Assembly (NCBI GenBank): GCA_028689635.1
Contig: JAQVCU010000022.1
Span: forward strand, 1 to 34,322
DNA length: 34,322 nucleotides
From: Oscillospiraceae bacterium
GTDB lineage: Bacteria; Bacillota; Clostridia; Oscillospirales; Ruminococcaceae
Reading direction: 5' to 3'
The notes under the pieces are model-generated. The model saw nothing but the letters and a program-made list of their open reading frames with translations, had not been told where the DNA came from and did not search any database. This document shows positions 8,232 to 15,185 of this stretch, one piece after another. Numbering within the stretch: the first letter of the stretch is position 1; each line of letters starts with the position of its first letter. The translations under genes were made by a program, and so were the position numbers.

Positions 8232-8267
8232 GGCCTTTTTGCCACCCGGCGCACCCTATTGTGCGCC
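8193..8267 (-). promoter_or_regulatory. eutA leader: candidate EutV (ANTAR) antiterminator, two hexaloop hairpins
   Basis: In the transcript, hairpin P1 (8248-8267) is GGCGCAC-AATAGG-GTGCGCC, a 7-bp stem with a six-base loop. Hairpin P2 (core 8215-8226) is AGC-AAGGAT-GCT, extendable with one mismatch. P2 overlaps the left arm of the terminator at 8193-8231, so the two structures exclude each other. This is the layout known for EutV targets: two small hairpins with hexaloops, the second competing with a terminator. The reported loop rule is A at position 1 and G at 4. P2 fits; P1 has A1 but A4 with G at 5 and 6, so it is atypical. A third possible hexaloop, TGGC-AAAAAG-GCCA, lies between them. 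Confidence 0.75.
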
Positions 8268-8293
8268 GCGCATATTCCTCTTTTTACAGCGCT

Positions 8294-8322
8294 ATCATAT
8301 CACAGCTACAGGCAAAAGTCAA
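8294..8322 (-). promoter_or_regulatory. Sigma-A-type promoter for eutA and downstream eut genes
   Basis: TTGACT (8317-8322), a 17-base spacer and TATGAT (8294-8299): five of six bases match consensus in each box. The -35 box lies inside the 3' end of eutW. The transcript would start near 8287, about 20 bases before the antiterminator hairpins. Confidence 0.8.
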
Positions 8323-9370
8323 ACGACGCCCGGGTACCGTTTTCGTCCGAGAGGATACGCAGATCCCCGCCCAGCTTTTCTTTGACGACGAGGGTGACGA
8401 TGGAGAGCCCCAGGCTGTCGGCACAGCGGGCGGCGGCGTCGAAGCCCATGCCGTTGTCCTCCACGGTGATGACCGAAAAAAGGGCGCCGGGGCACAGCTG
8501 GATCCGGATCAGGCCGCTCTCCCCCTCCCGGAAACCGTGCTCCAGGGCGTTGGAGAGCAGCTCGTTCACCACCAGGGCGATGGAGGTGGCCCGGTCCGGG
8601 GGGACGGACATATCCTCGCCCTCAATGCGGATCTCCACCAGGCGGCTTTCCCGAAAAATAGACTGGATGCTGCGGCGGATCTTTTCCAGCAGGGGCATGA
8701 GCTCCACAGCGGCGGAATCCTCGGCGTGGGTGAGCAGGTCGTGGATGGCGGAAATGCTCTGCACCCGGGCGGTATTTTCCCGGAAGGCGCGGCGCACCTC
8801 CGCGTTTTCGGTACGGCGGGCCTGCAGGTTCATGATGCTGGCCACCATCTGAAGGTTGTTTTTGACCCGGTGGTGCACCTCCCGCATGGCGGCGTCGGCG
8901 GCGGTGAGGGTGCGGGCGGGGGATTGCTCCTCCTTCTCCCGCATGAGCTCCCGATATTTTTTTTCCCGGCTCAGGTCGCCGGTGACGTCCCGTTCGCTGA
9001 TCAGCACCGCGATGACCTGTCCGGCGGCGTTTTTCAGGGGCGCCACATCCTGGCGGACGGTCTTGTTCTCCTGGGTGACGGCCTTAAGATCCCGCACGGT
9101 CACGCCGCTTTCCAGGGCGCGGTAGACCGCGGGCTCGTTTTCCCGCAGGGCAGATCGCCCCACCACGCGCTCCCGGTAGGAGGATCCCTCTACGCTGGGG
9201 CTGGCCTGGGCGGCCACCCAGGCCATGCCCTCCCGGTCAAACAGATCGATAAACACGTCGGCGGCGGTGAGCTCGGCGGTCACCTCCAGCCCCTGCTCCA
9301 GGGCTTCCAGACGCTGGAGCTCCTCCGGCGGCAGGCCGCCGTGCTCCATGCACACTTCCCGCAGGGTCAT
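8306..9370 (-). CDS. eutW: Sensor histidine kinase EutW
   Basis: Cytoplasmic sensor kinase that in known eut systems autophosphorylates in response to ethanolamine and activates EutV. There is no membrane segment in its 354 residues. The N-terminal sensory region (about 1-130) includes a PAS/GAF-like part ending VIAVLISERDVT. A HisKA_2-type dimerisation motif follows, VHHRVKNNLQ (165-174) with the phosphorylated histidine at 166 or 167. The ATPase domain has VVNELLSNALEHGF (N box) and VEDNGMGF (G box). It overlaps the eutV stop by ATGA and has GGGAGG eight bases before its ATG. Confidence 0.95.
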   Translation of the reverse strand: MTLREVCMEHGGLPPEELQRLEALEQGLEVTAELTAADVFIDLFDREGMAWVAAQASPSVEGSSYRERVVGRSALRENEPAVYRALESGVTVRDLKAVTQENKTVRQDVAPLKNAAGQVIAVLISERDVTGDLSREKKYRELMREKEEQSPARTLTAADAAMREVHHRVKNNLQMVASIMNLQARRTENAEVRRAFRENTARVQSISAIHDLLTHAEDSAAVELMPLLEKIRRSIQSIFRESRLVEIRIEGEDMSVPPDRATSIALVVNELLSNALEHGFREGESGLIRIQLCPGALFSVITVEDNGMGFDAAARCADSLGLSIVTLVVKEKLGGDLRILSDENGTRASFDFCL

Positions 9371-10095
9371 GGCCGCCGCCTCCCTTCCAGGATCTCTCGG
9401 GCGGCCTTATCCAGCCCCACGCCCATGGCCCGGGCCAGGGACTGGACCGCCTTATAGGCGGCGGGCTCCGAGAGGCCGCGGGTCTGCATCAGCAGCGTTT
9501 TGGCGCGGTTTACCAGCTCCCGTTGGGAGTTTTTTTCCACCACGGCCTGGGCCAGATAGAGCAGGGAGCAGCGCTTGTCCATGGCCATTCCCTGCAGCAG
9601 ACGCAGGGCTTCGGCCTCGGAGACGCCCTTTTCTGCGGCGAGGGCCGCTTTGGCGCGATCCACCGTATCCCGTTCCCGCAGGCGGCGGCGGGCCTCCTCG
9701 GCCTCCCTTTGAGCGTCGGCCAGACGGCGGCCCTGGGCCAGGGCCACCTCGATGGTGGGCAGCAACAGCCGCTCCTCAATGGGCTTTACCAGATATCCGG
9801 TGACGCCGATGGCCCCTGCCCGGTCGATGAGCTCCCGGTCGTCGAAGGCGGTGACGATGACGACGCATCCGGCCAGGGATTCCTCCAAAATGGTCTGCGC
9901 CGCGCCCAGTCCTTCGAACACCGGCATATTGACGTCCAACAGCGCTACATCCGGGCGGTGGGCGCGGCAGAGTTCCACCGCGTCAAAGCCGTCGGCGGCG
10001 CTGCCCAACACCTCAAAATCCAGCTCCTCCAGCATCTGAGCGAGGTCGAGACGAATGATCGGCTCATCGTCCGCCACGATGGCAGTGCGCTTCAC
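9367..10095 (-). CDS. eutV: Response regulator EutV with two tandem ANTAR domains
   Basis: Antitermination regulator that, once phosphorylated, binds paired RNA hairpins and blocks terminator formation. Receiver domain at 1-120: acidic pair Asp9/Asp10, phospho-acceptor Asp54, Thr82 and Lys104. A coiled-coil linker (about 121-140) follows. Then come two ANTAR-like repeats: 141-187 (VDRAKAALAAEKGVSEAEA..AMDKRC..LAQAVVE) and 192-237 (ELVNRAKTLLMQTRGLSEPAAY..LDKAAREILEG). Both keep the R/AK..L....G.SE..A pattern. Usual EutV proteins are about 190 residues with one ANTAR domain; this has 242. The start codon is GTG behind a G-rich ribosome site. Confidence 0.93.
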   Translation of the reverse strand: MKRTAIVADDEPIIRLDLAQMLEELDFEVLGSAADGFDAVELCRAHRPDVALLDVNMPVFEGLGAAQTILEESLAGCVVIVTAFDDRELIDRAGAIGVTGYLVKPIEERLLLPTIEVALAQGRRLADAQREAEEARRRLRERDTVDRAKAALAAEKGVSEAEALRLLQGMAMDKRCSLLYLAQAVVEKNSQRELVNRAKTLLMQTRGLSEPAAYKAVQSLARAMGVGLDKAAREILEGRRRP

Positions 10096-10131
10096 GGCCA
10101 GCCCCCCCTTTTTTGCGTTCTTCTGATCAAA

Positions 10132-10161
10132 AGTATACCACGGCGTCGGGCGGGCTGTAAA
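10132..10161 (-). promoter_or_regulatory. Promoter of eutVW
   Basis: TTTACA (10156-10161), an 18-base spacer and TATACT (10132-10137), about 35 bases upstream of the eutV GTG. Readthrough from here would also enter the eutA leader. Confidence 0.65.
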
Positions 10162-10243
10162 GAAAAGCCGGGCCGGAAAGGGAACGGATTTGTCGAAGAA
10201 AGCAAAAGAATTGGATATTTAGCCTAAAAAATATTTCTGTTTT

Positions 10244-10268
10244 GTGAAAAATATTATTGAAATTTCAC
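10244..10268. promoter_or_regulatory. Inverted repeat overlapping the promoter of the 10351 gene
   Basis: GTGAAA (10244-10249) and TTTCAC (10263-10268) are perfect inverted arms around 13 A/T-rich bases. They flank the -35 box of the plus-strand promoter, a typical repressor position. The regulator is not known. Confidence 0.35.
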
Positions 10269-10286
10269 CCAAAGATGTTGTATACT
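10257..10286 (+). promoter_or_regulatory. Promoter of the phosphoribosyltransferase-like gene
   Basis: TTGAAA (10257-10262), an 18-base spacer and TATACT (10281-10286), in an AT-rich patch standing out from the GC-rich surroundings. Divergent from the eutV promoter. Confidence 0.65.
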
Positions 10287-10350
10287 AAAAAAAAGGTGTT
10301 TGTAAGGGACGTTTGGCCCCTCTCCGGCGCCTTTGACTGGAGGGCATTTT

Positions 10351-10989
10351 ATGGAACGCAAAACGATGAAGATCCACTCCAACAATTGCAGCGTGGATCT
10401 AAAAGTGATCCCGGGGCATTTTGCAACCAACCATTCCCACATCAACTATTACATCGACATGACCACCCTGAAAAGCCGGCAGAGCGAGGCGGAGGCGGTC
10501 GCCAAAAGCCTTGTGAGCAAATATGTTTCCAACACGGTGGTGGATACCATCGTCTGCCTGGACGGGACCCAGGTGGTGGGGGCTTTCCTGGCGAAGGAGC
10601 TGAACCGGGCGGGATTTATGTCCATTAACGCCCATCAGACCATCTATGTGGTCACGCCGGAATACAATTCCAACAGCCAGATGATCTTCCGCGACAACCT
10701 CCAGCCCATGATCAGCGGCAAAAACGTGCTGCTGCTGATGGCTTCCGTTACCACCGGCCTCACCATCAACAAGAGCGTGGAGGCGATCCAATATTACGGC
10801 GGCAGGATGGCGGGGATCTCCGCTATTTTCAGCGCCCTGTACGCGGTGGACGGCCACGCCGTCAACGCTGTGTTTACCTTGGCCGACCTCCCCGATTACC
10901 ACACCTTTAAATATCAGGACTGCCCCCATTGCAAACGGGGGGAGAAGATCGACGCCCTGGTCAACAGCTTCGGTTATTCCAAGCTGTAA
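10351..10989 (+). CDS. Phosphoribosyltransferase-like protein (orotate PRTase-related), degenerate PRPP loop
   Basis: A 212-residue protein of the type I PRTase fold, often annotated as orotate phosphoribosyltransferase in Clostridia. The hydrophobic strand and TTG of the PRPP loop are visible (NVLLLMASVTTGLT), but the usual acidic pair before the loop (DD/DE) is replaced by Met-Ala. A C-terminal CPHC motif near residue 191 may bind metal. The reading frame also extends upstream from a TTG, but the ATG at 10351 has GGAGGG six bases before it and is preferred. It stands alone between its own promoter and a strong terminator, away from other pyrimidine genes. Catalytic activity is doubtful; nucleotide binding or regulation is possible. 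Confidence 0.75.
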   Translation: MERKTMKIHSNNCSVDLKVIPGHFATNHSHINYYIDMTTLKSRQSEAEAVAKSLVSKYVSNTVVDTIVCLDGTQVVGAFLAKELNRAGFMSINAHQTIYVVTPEYNSNSQMIFRDNLQPMISGKNVLLLMASVTTGLTINKSVEAIQYYGGRMAGISAIFSALYAVDGHAVNAVFTLADLPDYHTFKYQDCPHCKRGEKIDALVNSFGYSKL

Positions 10990-11040
10990 GGGCCCTTTAA
11001 ACCGACATACCTGTTTTCCAGTTCTCCCAATACTGTAAAG

Positions 11041-11084
11041 CCATAGGGCGCGGACGTTTTTTCGTCTGCGCCCTGTGGCTTTTT
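11041..11084 (+). terminator. Terminator after the phosphoribosyltransferase-like gene
   Basis: CCATAGGGCGCGGACG and CGTCTGCGCCCTGTGG form a 16-position stem with only G-T wobbles or one mismatch, a TTTTTT loop, then CTTTTT. Confidence 0.85.
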
Positions 11085-11098
11085 GCGCGGGAATGTAT

Positions 11099-11104
11099 TA
11101 TAAT
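11099..11104 (+). promoter_or_regulatory. -10 box for the M20 amidohydrolase gene
   Basis: A perfect TATAAT stands 94 bases before the ATG. The -35 position (TGGCTT, 17 bases upstream) is poor and overlaps the preceding terminator. Weak call. Confidence 0.4.
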
Positions 11105-11117
11105 GACAAAGAAGACA

Positions 11118-11145
11118 GCCCCGGCGCAGTCTGCGCCAGCGGGGC
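11118..11145 (+). other. GC-rich hairpin in the leader of the M20 amidohydrolase gene
   Basis: GCCCC-GGCGCA, loop GTC, TGCGCC, a 3-base bulge, GGGGC: 11 base pairs. No T-run follows, so it is not a terminator. Role unknown. Confidence 0.4.
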
Positions 11146-11163
11146 ATGTTGTACACGGAAAAA

Positions 11164-11177
11164 TGTAAACGTTTACG
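11164..11177 (+). promoter_or_regulatory. cre-like operator upstream of the M20 amidohydrolase gene
   Basis: TGTAAACGTTTACG contains the perfect 12-bp palindrome GTAAACGTTTAC and fits the CcpA catabolite-responsive-element consensus in nearly all positions. It lies downstream of the -10 box and just before the ribosome site, where a bound CcpA/LacI-family protein would block elongation. Confidence 0.65.
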
Positions 11178-11197
11178 CAAGGGAAAGGGAGATCATT

Positions 11198-12541
11198 ATG
11201 CAGCAGCAGATCGGACAGTGGTACGAAAAGCACGGCGAAAAGGCAGTGGAGCTCTCCAAAGAGCTGTGGGGATACCGGGAGGCGTCCCTGCAGGAATTTA
11301 AAAGCTGCAAGGCTGTGGCGCGTTTTATGGAGGGCGAAGGCTTCGCTGTAAAGCAGATAGACGCGGAGAACCGGGGCGGGGAGCCCAACACCGTGGTAGC
11401 CCGCTGGGGCGCCGGAAAACCGGTGATCGGCATTTTGGGTGAACTGGACGCCCTGCCCGGGCTGGGGCAGGAGGCCCTCCCGCATCAGGCCCCCCTGGAA
11501 GGGCCTGGCCACGGCTGCGGCCACAACCTTATGGGGGCGGGCAACGCGGCCGCCGCCTGCGCCTTAAAAGAGGCCATGGAGGCGGAAGGGCTGGCAGGCA
11601 CCGTCGTTTACATCGGCTGCCCGGCGGAGGAGACCTTGCAGGGCAAGGTGTTTTTGGCCCGGGACGGCTATTTTGACGATTTGGATCTGGCCCTGGTGTG
11701 GCATCCCGGCGCCTGCGATATGAACTTTGGCGAAATGGAAATGAACGCCATGACCAGCGTCCTCTACAAATTTTACGGCCGCACGGCCCACGGAGCCCAT
11801 CCGTGGGAGGGGCGCAGCGCCTTGGACGCCGCCGAGCTCACCAGCATCGGCAGCCAGTATCTGCGGGAGCACATGACGGAAAAATGCCGTCTGCATCACG
11901 TGTACCACGCGGCGGGGGAACAGCCCAACATCGTCCCGGATTTTGCTTCCATCTATTTTTATATCCGCTCCCAGGACGATTACAACGAAGAGCTGGTGCG
12001 CCGGATGAACCTCATCGCCCAGGGCGCCGCCACCATGACCGAGACCCGGATGGAGATGGAGGTCAAGACCTCCTGCCACGGCTATTTTTGCAACCACACC
12101 CTGGCGAAATACACCTACGAGGCGGCGCTGAAGGTGCCCGCCCTGGCCTATGGCGAAGAGGATTACGCCTTTGCGCGGGAGCTGTACCAGAATGTTACCG
12201 GCAACCCTGCCCCGGCGGAAACGATCCCCACTGGGCTGAAAAAACCGGACGGGGAGGTAAAATATTCCTACGGCAGCACCGACGTGGGGGAGGCCTCCTA
12301 TGTTGTGCCCACCATTCAGGTTTTCGGCTGCGGGGCGGTAAAGGATATGCCCTCCCATCACTGGGGCATCGCCGCCGGGGCGGGCGTCGGCATCGGGCAG
12401 AAGGCCATGCTCTACGCCGGGAAGGTCCTGGCCCAGACGGGCTATGACGCGGTGAAAAACCCCAAGATCATCGAGGAGAGCTGGGCGGAGTTCCGGGAAA
12501 AATTCGGGACGGAAAAGCCCTATGTCTGCCGCCTGAAATAA
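11198..12541 (+). CDS. M20 family amidohydrolase, AbgB-like (p-aminobenzoyl-glutamate hydrolase type)
   Basis: A probable zinc peptidase/amidase that cleaves an amide-linked amino acid conjugate in the cytoplasm; no signal peptide is present. The 447 residues (E. coli AbgB 481) show the M20D signatures: PGHGCGHNLMG around residue 105 with metal-binding Cys/His, PAEE with the catalytic glutamate, WHPGA, the GRTAHGAHPWEG segment at the start of the dimerisation domain, and PSHHWG near the C-terminus. The ATG at 11198 follows AAGGGAGA; the longer upstream frame reads across the cre-like site and is rejected. The AbgA and AbgT partners of E. coli are not nearby, so the substrate is open. Confidence 0.85.
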   Translation: MQQQIGQWYEKHGEKAVELSKELWGYREASLQEFKSCKAVARFMEGEGFAVKQIDAENRGGEPNTVVARWGAGKPVIGILGELDALPGLGQEALPHQAPLEGPGHGCGHNLMGAGNAAAACALKEAMEAEGLAGTVVYIGCPAEETLQGKVFLARDGYFDDLDLALVWHPGACDMNFGEMEMNAMTSVLYKFYGRTAHGAHPWEGRSALDAAELTSIGSQYLREHMTEKCRLHHVYHAAGEQPNIVPDFASIYFYIRSQDDYNEELVRRMNLIAQGAATMTETRMEMEVKTSCHGYFCNHTLAKYTYEAALKVPALAYGEEDYAFARELYQNVTGNPAPAETIPTGLKKPDGEVKYSYGSTDVGEASYVVPTIQVFGCGAVKDMPSHHWGIAAGAGVGIGQKAMLYAGKVLAQTGYDAVKNPKIIEESWAEFREKFGTEKPYVCRLK

Positions 12542-12629
12542 GCTCCGGCGCCTGTCCGAAGCGGGAAAACCGGGCCCCAAAAACAAGGCGCGGGCCGGTG
12601 GCGCGGCGGATCTGCAAAGCGCCGATCAC

Positions 12630-12667
12630 AAAAAGGGAGGGAAGCCAGCGGCTTCCCTCCCTTTTTT
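12630..12667. terminator. Bidirectional terminator between the M20 gene and luxS
   Basis: AAAAAGGGAGGGAAGCC, loop AGC, GGCTTCCCTCCCTTTTT: a perfect stem with A-run and T-run on opposite sides, serving both converging genes. Confidence 0.92.
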
Positions 12668-12698
12668 TGCGCCTGTTTTGACAGCCTGGACAGCCGGT

Positions 12699-13169
12699 TT
12701 ATTTGTCGTAATCGTAGTCCAGCATGGCGGGGGTCCATCCCCGCAGGACGGCGGCCATATCCCGGGCATAAGCCCGGGCGGCGGCCAGGTCGTGATTGAG
12801 ATAGTTGCCGCATTCGCAGGATCTCTGGGCCCCGGGAACGGGGCCTTCAAAACCGGCGATAAAATCCATGGTTTCCTGCGTCAGAAGGATGACCTCGGCG
12901 GGGGAGAGGCTATCCCGCACCAAAAAGTAAAAGCCGGTGCGACAGCCCATGGGCCCCACGTACACCACTTGGTCGGAATAAGCTGAGTTGCGCACATAGG
13001 TGGCAAAAAGATGCTCAAAGGTGTGGATGCCCGCGTTGTCCAAATAGATCCCGGCGTTGGGGACGACCATGCGAAGGTCGTAGGTGACGACGTCGCCGTC
13101 GATGCGGGAGGTATACAGCCCCTTGCCCAGGGTATCGTGGTCGATGCAGAAACTGGCGATCTGTTTCAT
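12699..13169 (-). CDS. luxS: S-ribosylhomocysteine lyase LuxS
   Basis: Cleaves S-ribosylhomocysteine to homocysteine and DPD, the precursor of autoinducer-2, as part of the activated methyl cycle. The 156 residues are full length. The metal site is visible: HTFEH with His49 and His53, and Cys120 in ECGNYLNH. Catalytic residues are Glu52 and Cys76 (MGCRTGFY). The start has AAAGGAGA upstream. It follows aspS by 170 bases, separated by a likely terminator, so it is probably transcribed on its own. No pfs/mtn (nucleosidase) gene lies next to it. Confidence 0.97.
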   Translation of the reverse strand: MKQIASFCIDHDTLGKGLYTSRIDGDVVTYDLRMVVPNAGIYLDNAGIHTFEHLFATYVRNSAYSDQVVYVGPMGCRTGFYFLVRDSLSPAEVILLTQETMDFIAGFEGPVPGAQRSCECGNYLNHDLAAARAYARDMAAVLRGWTPAMLDYDYDK

Positions 13170-13290
13170 AGGGGGTTCTCCTTTCCGGCCTGGGACAGGC
13201 CTGGGGACTTATTTTGCGCAAAAGCCGGCGAGGGAAACGGGTGGGGAAAGGGATCGGCCGAAAAAAGGCCGCAGCTGCCCGGAAACCGGC

Positions 13291-13325
13291 AAAAAGCAGG
13301 CGGAGCCTTGCCCCCGCAAAGCCCC
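13291..13325 (-). terminator. Probable terminator after aspS
   Basis: GGGGCTTTGC, loop GGGG, GCAAGGCTCC (10 pairs with G-T wobbles), then GCCTGCTTTTTG. The T-run is five bases and set back slightly. Confidence 0.55.
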
Positions 13326-13339
13326 GCCGGGAAAACGCG

Positions 13340-15130
13340 TTACCGCTCCTCTTCCGGAAGATCTACCTTGATGGAGAGATCCCGCAGGCTCTTGTCGTCC
13401 ACAGGGGAAGGGCAGCCGGACATGAGCTCGCTGGCGTTTTGCACTTTCGGGAAGGCGAGGACCTCCCGCAGGCTTTCGGCCCCGGTCATGGTCATGGCCA
13501 GGCGGTCCAGCCCGATGCCGACGCCGCCGTGGGGCGGAGCGCCGTAGTGATAGGCGTCCACGAGGAAGCCGAATTTTGCCTCGATCTCCTCCGGGGTAAG
13601 GCCCAGGGAGCGGAACATCTTCTCCTGAAGCTTATAATCGCTGATGCGGATGGAACCGGAGCAGAGCTCTACGCCGTTGAGCACCAGGTCGTAAGCTTTG
13701 GCGCGCACCGCGCCGGGGTCGGTATCCAGATATTCCAGGCATTCTTCCAGGGGCATGGTGAAGGGATGGTGCATCGCCACCCACTCGCCGCTCTCCTCAT
13801 CCAGCTCGAAGAAGGGGAACTCCACGATCCAGAGCAGGTTGAATTTGTTTTTGTCGATGAGCTCCAGCTGGCGTCCCAGGGTGTTCCTTAAAGCGCCCAG
13901 CACCGGCAGGGTCACCTTGTTTTTGTCCGCCACGATGAGGGCGACGTCGCCCTGGCGGCAGTCCAGACGCTCTAAAATGGCGTCCATCTCCTCGGGCTTC
14001 ATGAATTTGCCAAAGGAGCAGGCGGGGGTCTCGTCCACAAAGCGGATGTAGGCAAGGCCTTTGGCGCCAATGCCGCGGGCAGCCTCGGTGAGCTTGTCGA
14101 TCTCTTTGCGGGTAAGGGTTCCGGCGGCCCCTTTCGCCACAATGGCGCGGACAGAGCCTCCGGCGGCCACGGCGCCGGAGAAGACGGAGAAGCCGCAATC
14201 CTTCACCAGGTCGGTGAGGTCGGTGATCTCCATGCCAAAGCGGGTGTCCGGCTTATCGCTGCCGTAACGTTCCATGGCCTCCCGATAGGTAAGGCGGGGC
14301 AGGGGAACGGTGATATCGCGGCCCAGAACCTCGCCGAAAAGGCGGTGGACATAGCCCTCCACCATCTCCAGGATATCGTCCACATCCACAAAGGACATTT
14401 CCAGGTCGATCTGGGTGAATTCCGGCTGGCGGTCAGCGCGCAGATCCTCGTCGCGGAAGCAGCGGGCCAGCTGGATGTAGCGGTCAAAGCCGGAGAGCAT
14501 CAGCAGCTGTTTGTAGATCTGGGGGGATTGGGGCAGGGCATAGAAGCTGCCGGGGTGCACCCGGGAAGGGACCAGATAATCCCTGGCGCCCTCGGGGGTG
14601 GATTTCATCATCATGGGCGTCTCGATTTCCAGGAATCCGTTCTCGTAGAAATATTCCCGGGTCACCTGGGCGATCTTGTGGCGCATGATGATGTTGTTTT
14701 GCAACGTGTGACGGCGCAGGTCAAGGTAGCGGTATTTCAGCCGCAGCTCTTCCTTGACGTTGCTCTTATCGGTGATCTCAAAGGGAGGGGTCTGGGCCTG
14801 AGCCAAGATCCGCAGCTCCACCACGAAGATCTCGACGTCGCCATTTTTGAGGTCGGCATTGACCGATTCGCGCTTTCTCACCACGCCGCGGGCCATAAGG
14901 ACATATTCGCCGCGGGCCGAAGACGCTTTTTCAAAGACGGCGCGGTCGGTGGCGTCGTCAAAAGCCAGCTGCACCAGGCCGCTGCGGTCGCGCAGGTCGA
15001 TAAAGATCAAATTGCCGAGATCCCGGGCTTTTTGCACCCAGCCAGCCACCACAACTTCTTTTAGAAGGCAGTCGGCCGTGACCTCGCCGCAGTAATGGGT
15101 CCGTTTTAAACCTTTCATGGAATCTGCCAT
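13340..15130 (-). CDS. aspS: Aspartyl-tRNA synthetase AspS
   Basis: Class IIb synthetase charging tRNA-Asp. The 596 residues show an N-terminal OB-fold anticodon-binding domain (VVVAGWVQKARDLGN, IDLRDRSGLVQ), the catalytic core with QSPQIYKQLLM and motif 2 (RCFRDEDLRADRQPEFTQID), the bacterial GAD insertion in the middle, and motif 3 GVGIGLDRL near the C-terminus. Whether it is discriminating or non-discriminating (also charging tRNA-Asn) cannot be read with certainty. It starts 55 bases after hisS ends and shares its T-box. The first ATG has AGAGGAGA at a long spacing; the in-frame ATG five codons later is an alternative. Confidence 0.97.
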   Translation of the reverse strand: MADSMKGLKRTHYCGEVTADCLLKEVVVAGWVQKARDLGNLIFIDLRDRSGLVQLAFDDATDRAVFEKASSARGEYVLMARGVVRKRESVNADLKNGDVEIFVVELRILAQAQTPPFEITDKSNVKEELRLKYRYLDLRRHTLQNNIIMRHKIAQVTREYFYENGFLEIETPMMMKSTPEGARDYLVPSRVHPGSFYALPQSPQIYKQLLMLSGFDRYIQLARCFRDEDLRADRQPEFTQIDLEMSFVDVDDILEMVEGYVHRLFGEVLGRDITVPLPRLTYREAMERYGSDKPDTRFGMEITDLTDLVKDCGFSVFSGAVAAGGSVRAIVAKGAAGTLTRKEIDKLTEAARGIGAKGLAYIRFVDETPACSFGKFMKPEEMDAILERLDCRQGDVALIVADKNKVTLPVLGALRNTLGRQLELIDKNKFNLLWIVEFPFFELDEESGEWVAMHHPFTMPLEECLEYLDTDPGAVRAKAYDLVLNGVELCSGSIRISDYKLQEKMFRSLGLTPEEIEAKFGFLVDAYHYGAPPHGGVGIGLDRLAMTMTGAESLREVLAFPKVQNASELMSGCPSPVDDKSLRDLSIKVDLPEEER

Positions 15131-15185
15131 AGCGTATCAGTTCTCCTCTTTTCCGGAAAAACCGGATAATGATATCAAGATCGGA

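Noticed and set aside
8153..8254. Longer EutA starting upstream in the leader
   Set aside because: It would translate through the terminator and has a Lys/Phe/Cys-rich start unlike EutA; the ATG at 8152 has the proper ribosome site.
593..9457. Very long open frames on the plus strand opposite the eut genes (for example 1767-3686, 4939-6732 and 7541-9457)
   Set aside because: They mirror the codon pattern of well-identified genes in GC-rich DNA, are rich in Gly/His/Ala repeats without family motifs, and lack ribosome sites.
13170..13339. A second small gene between aspS and luxS
   Set aside because: Open frames here have no ribosome site and no recognisable protein character; a likely terminator occupies part of the gap.
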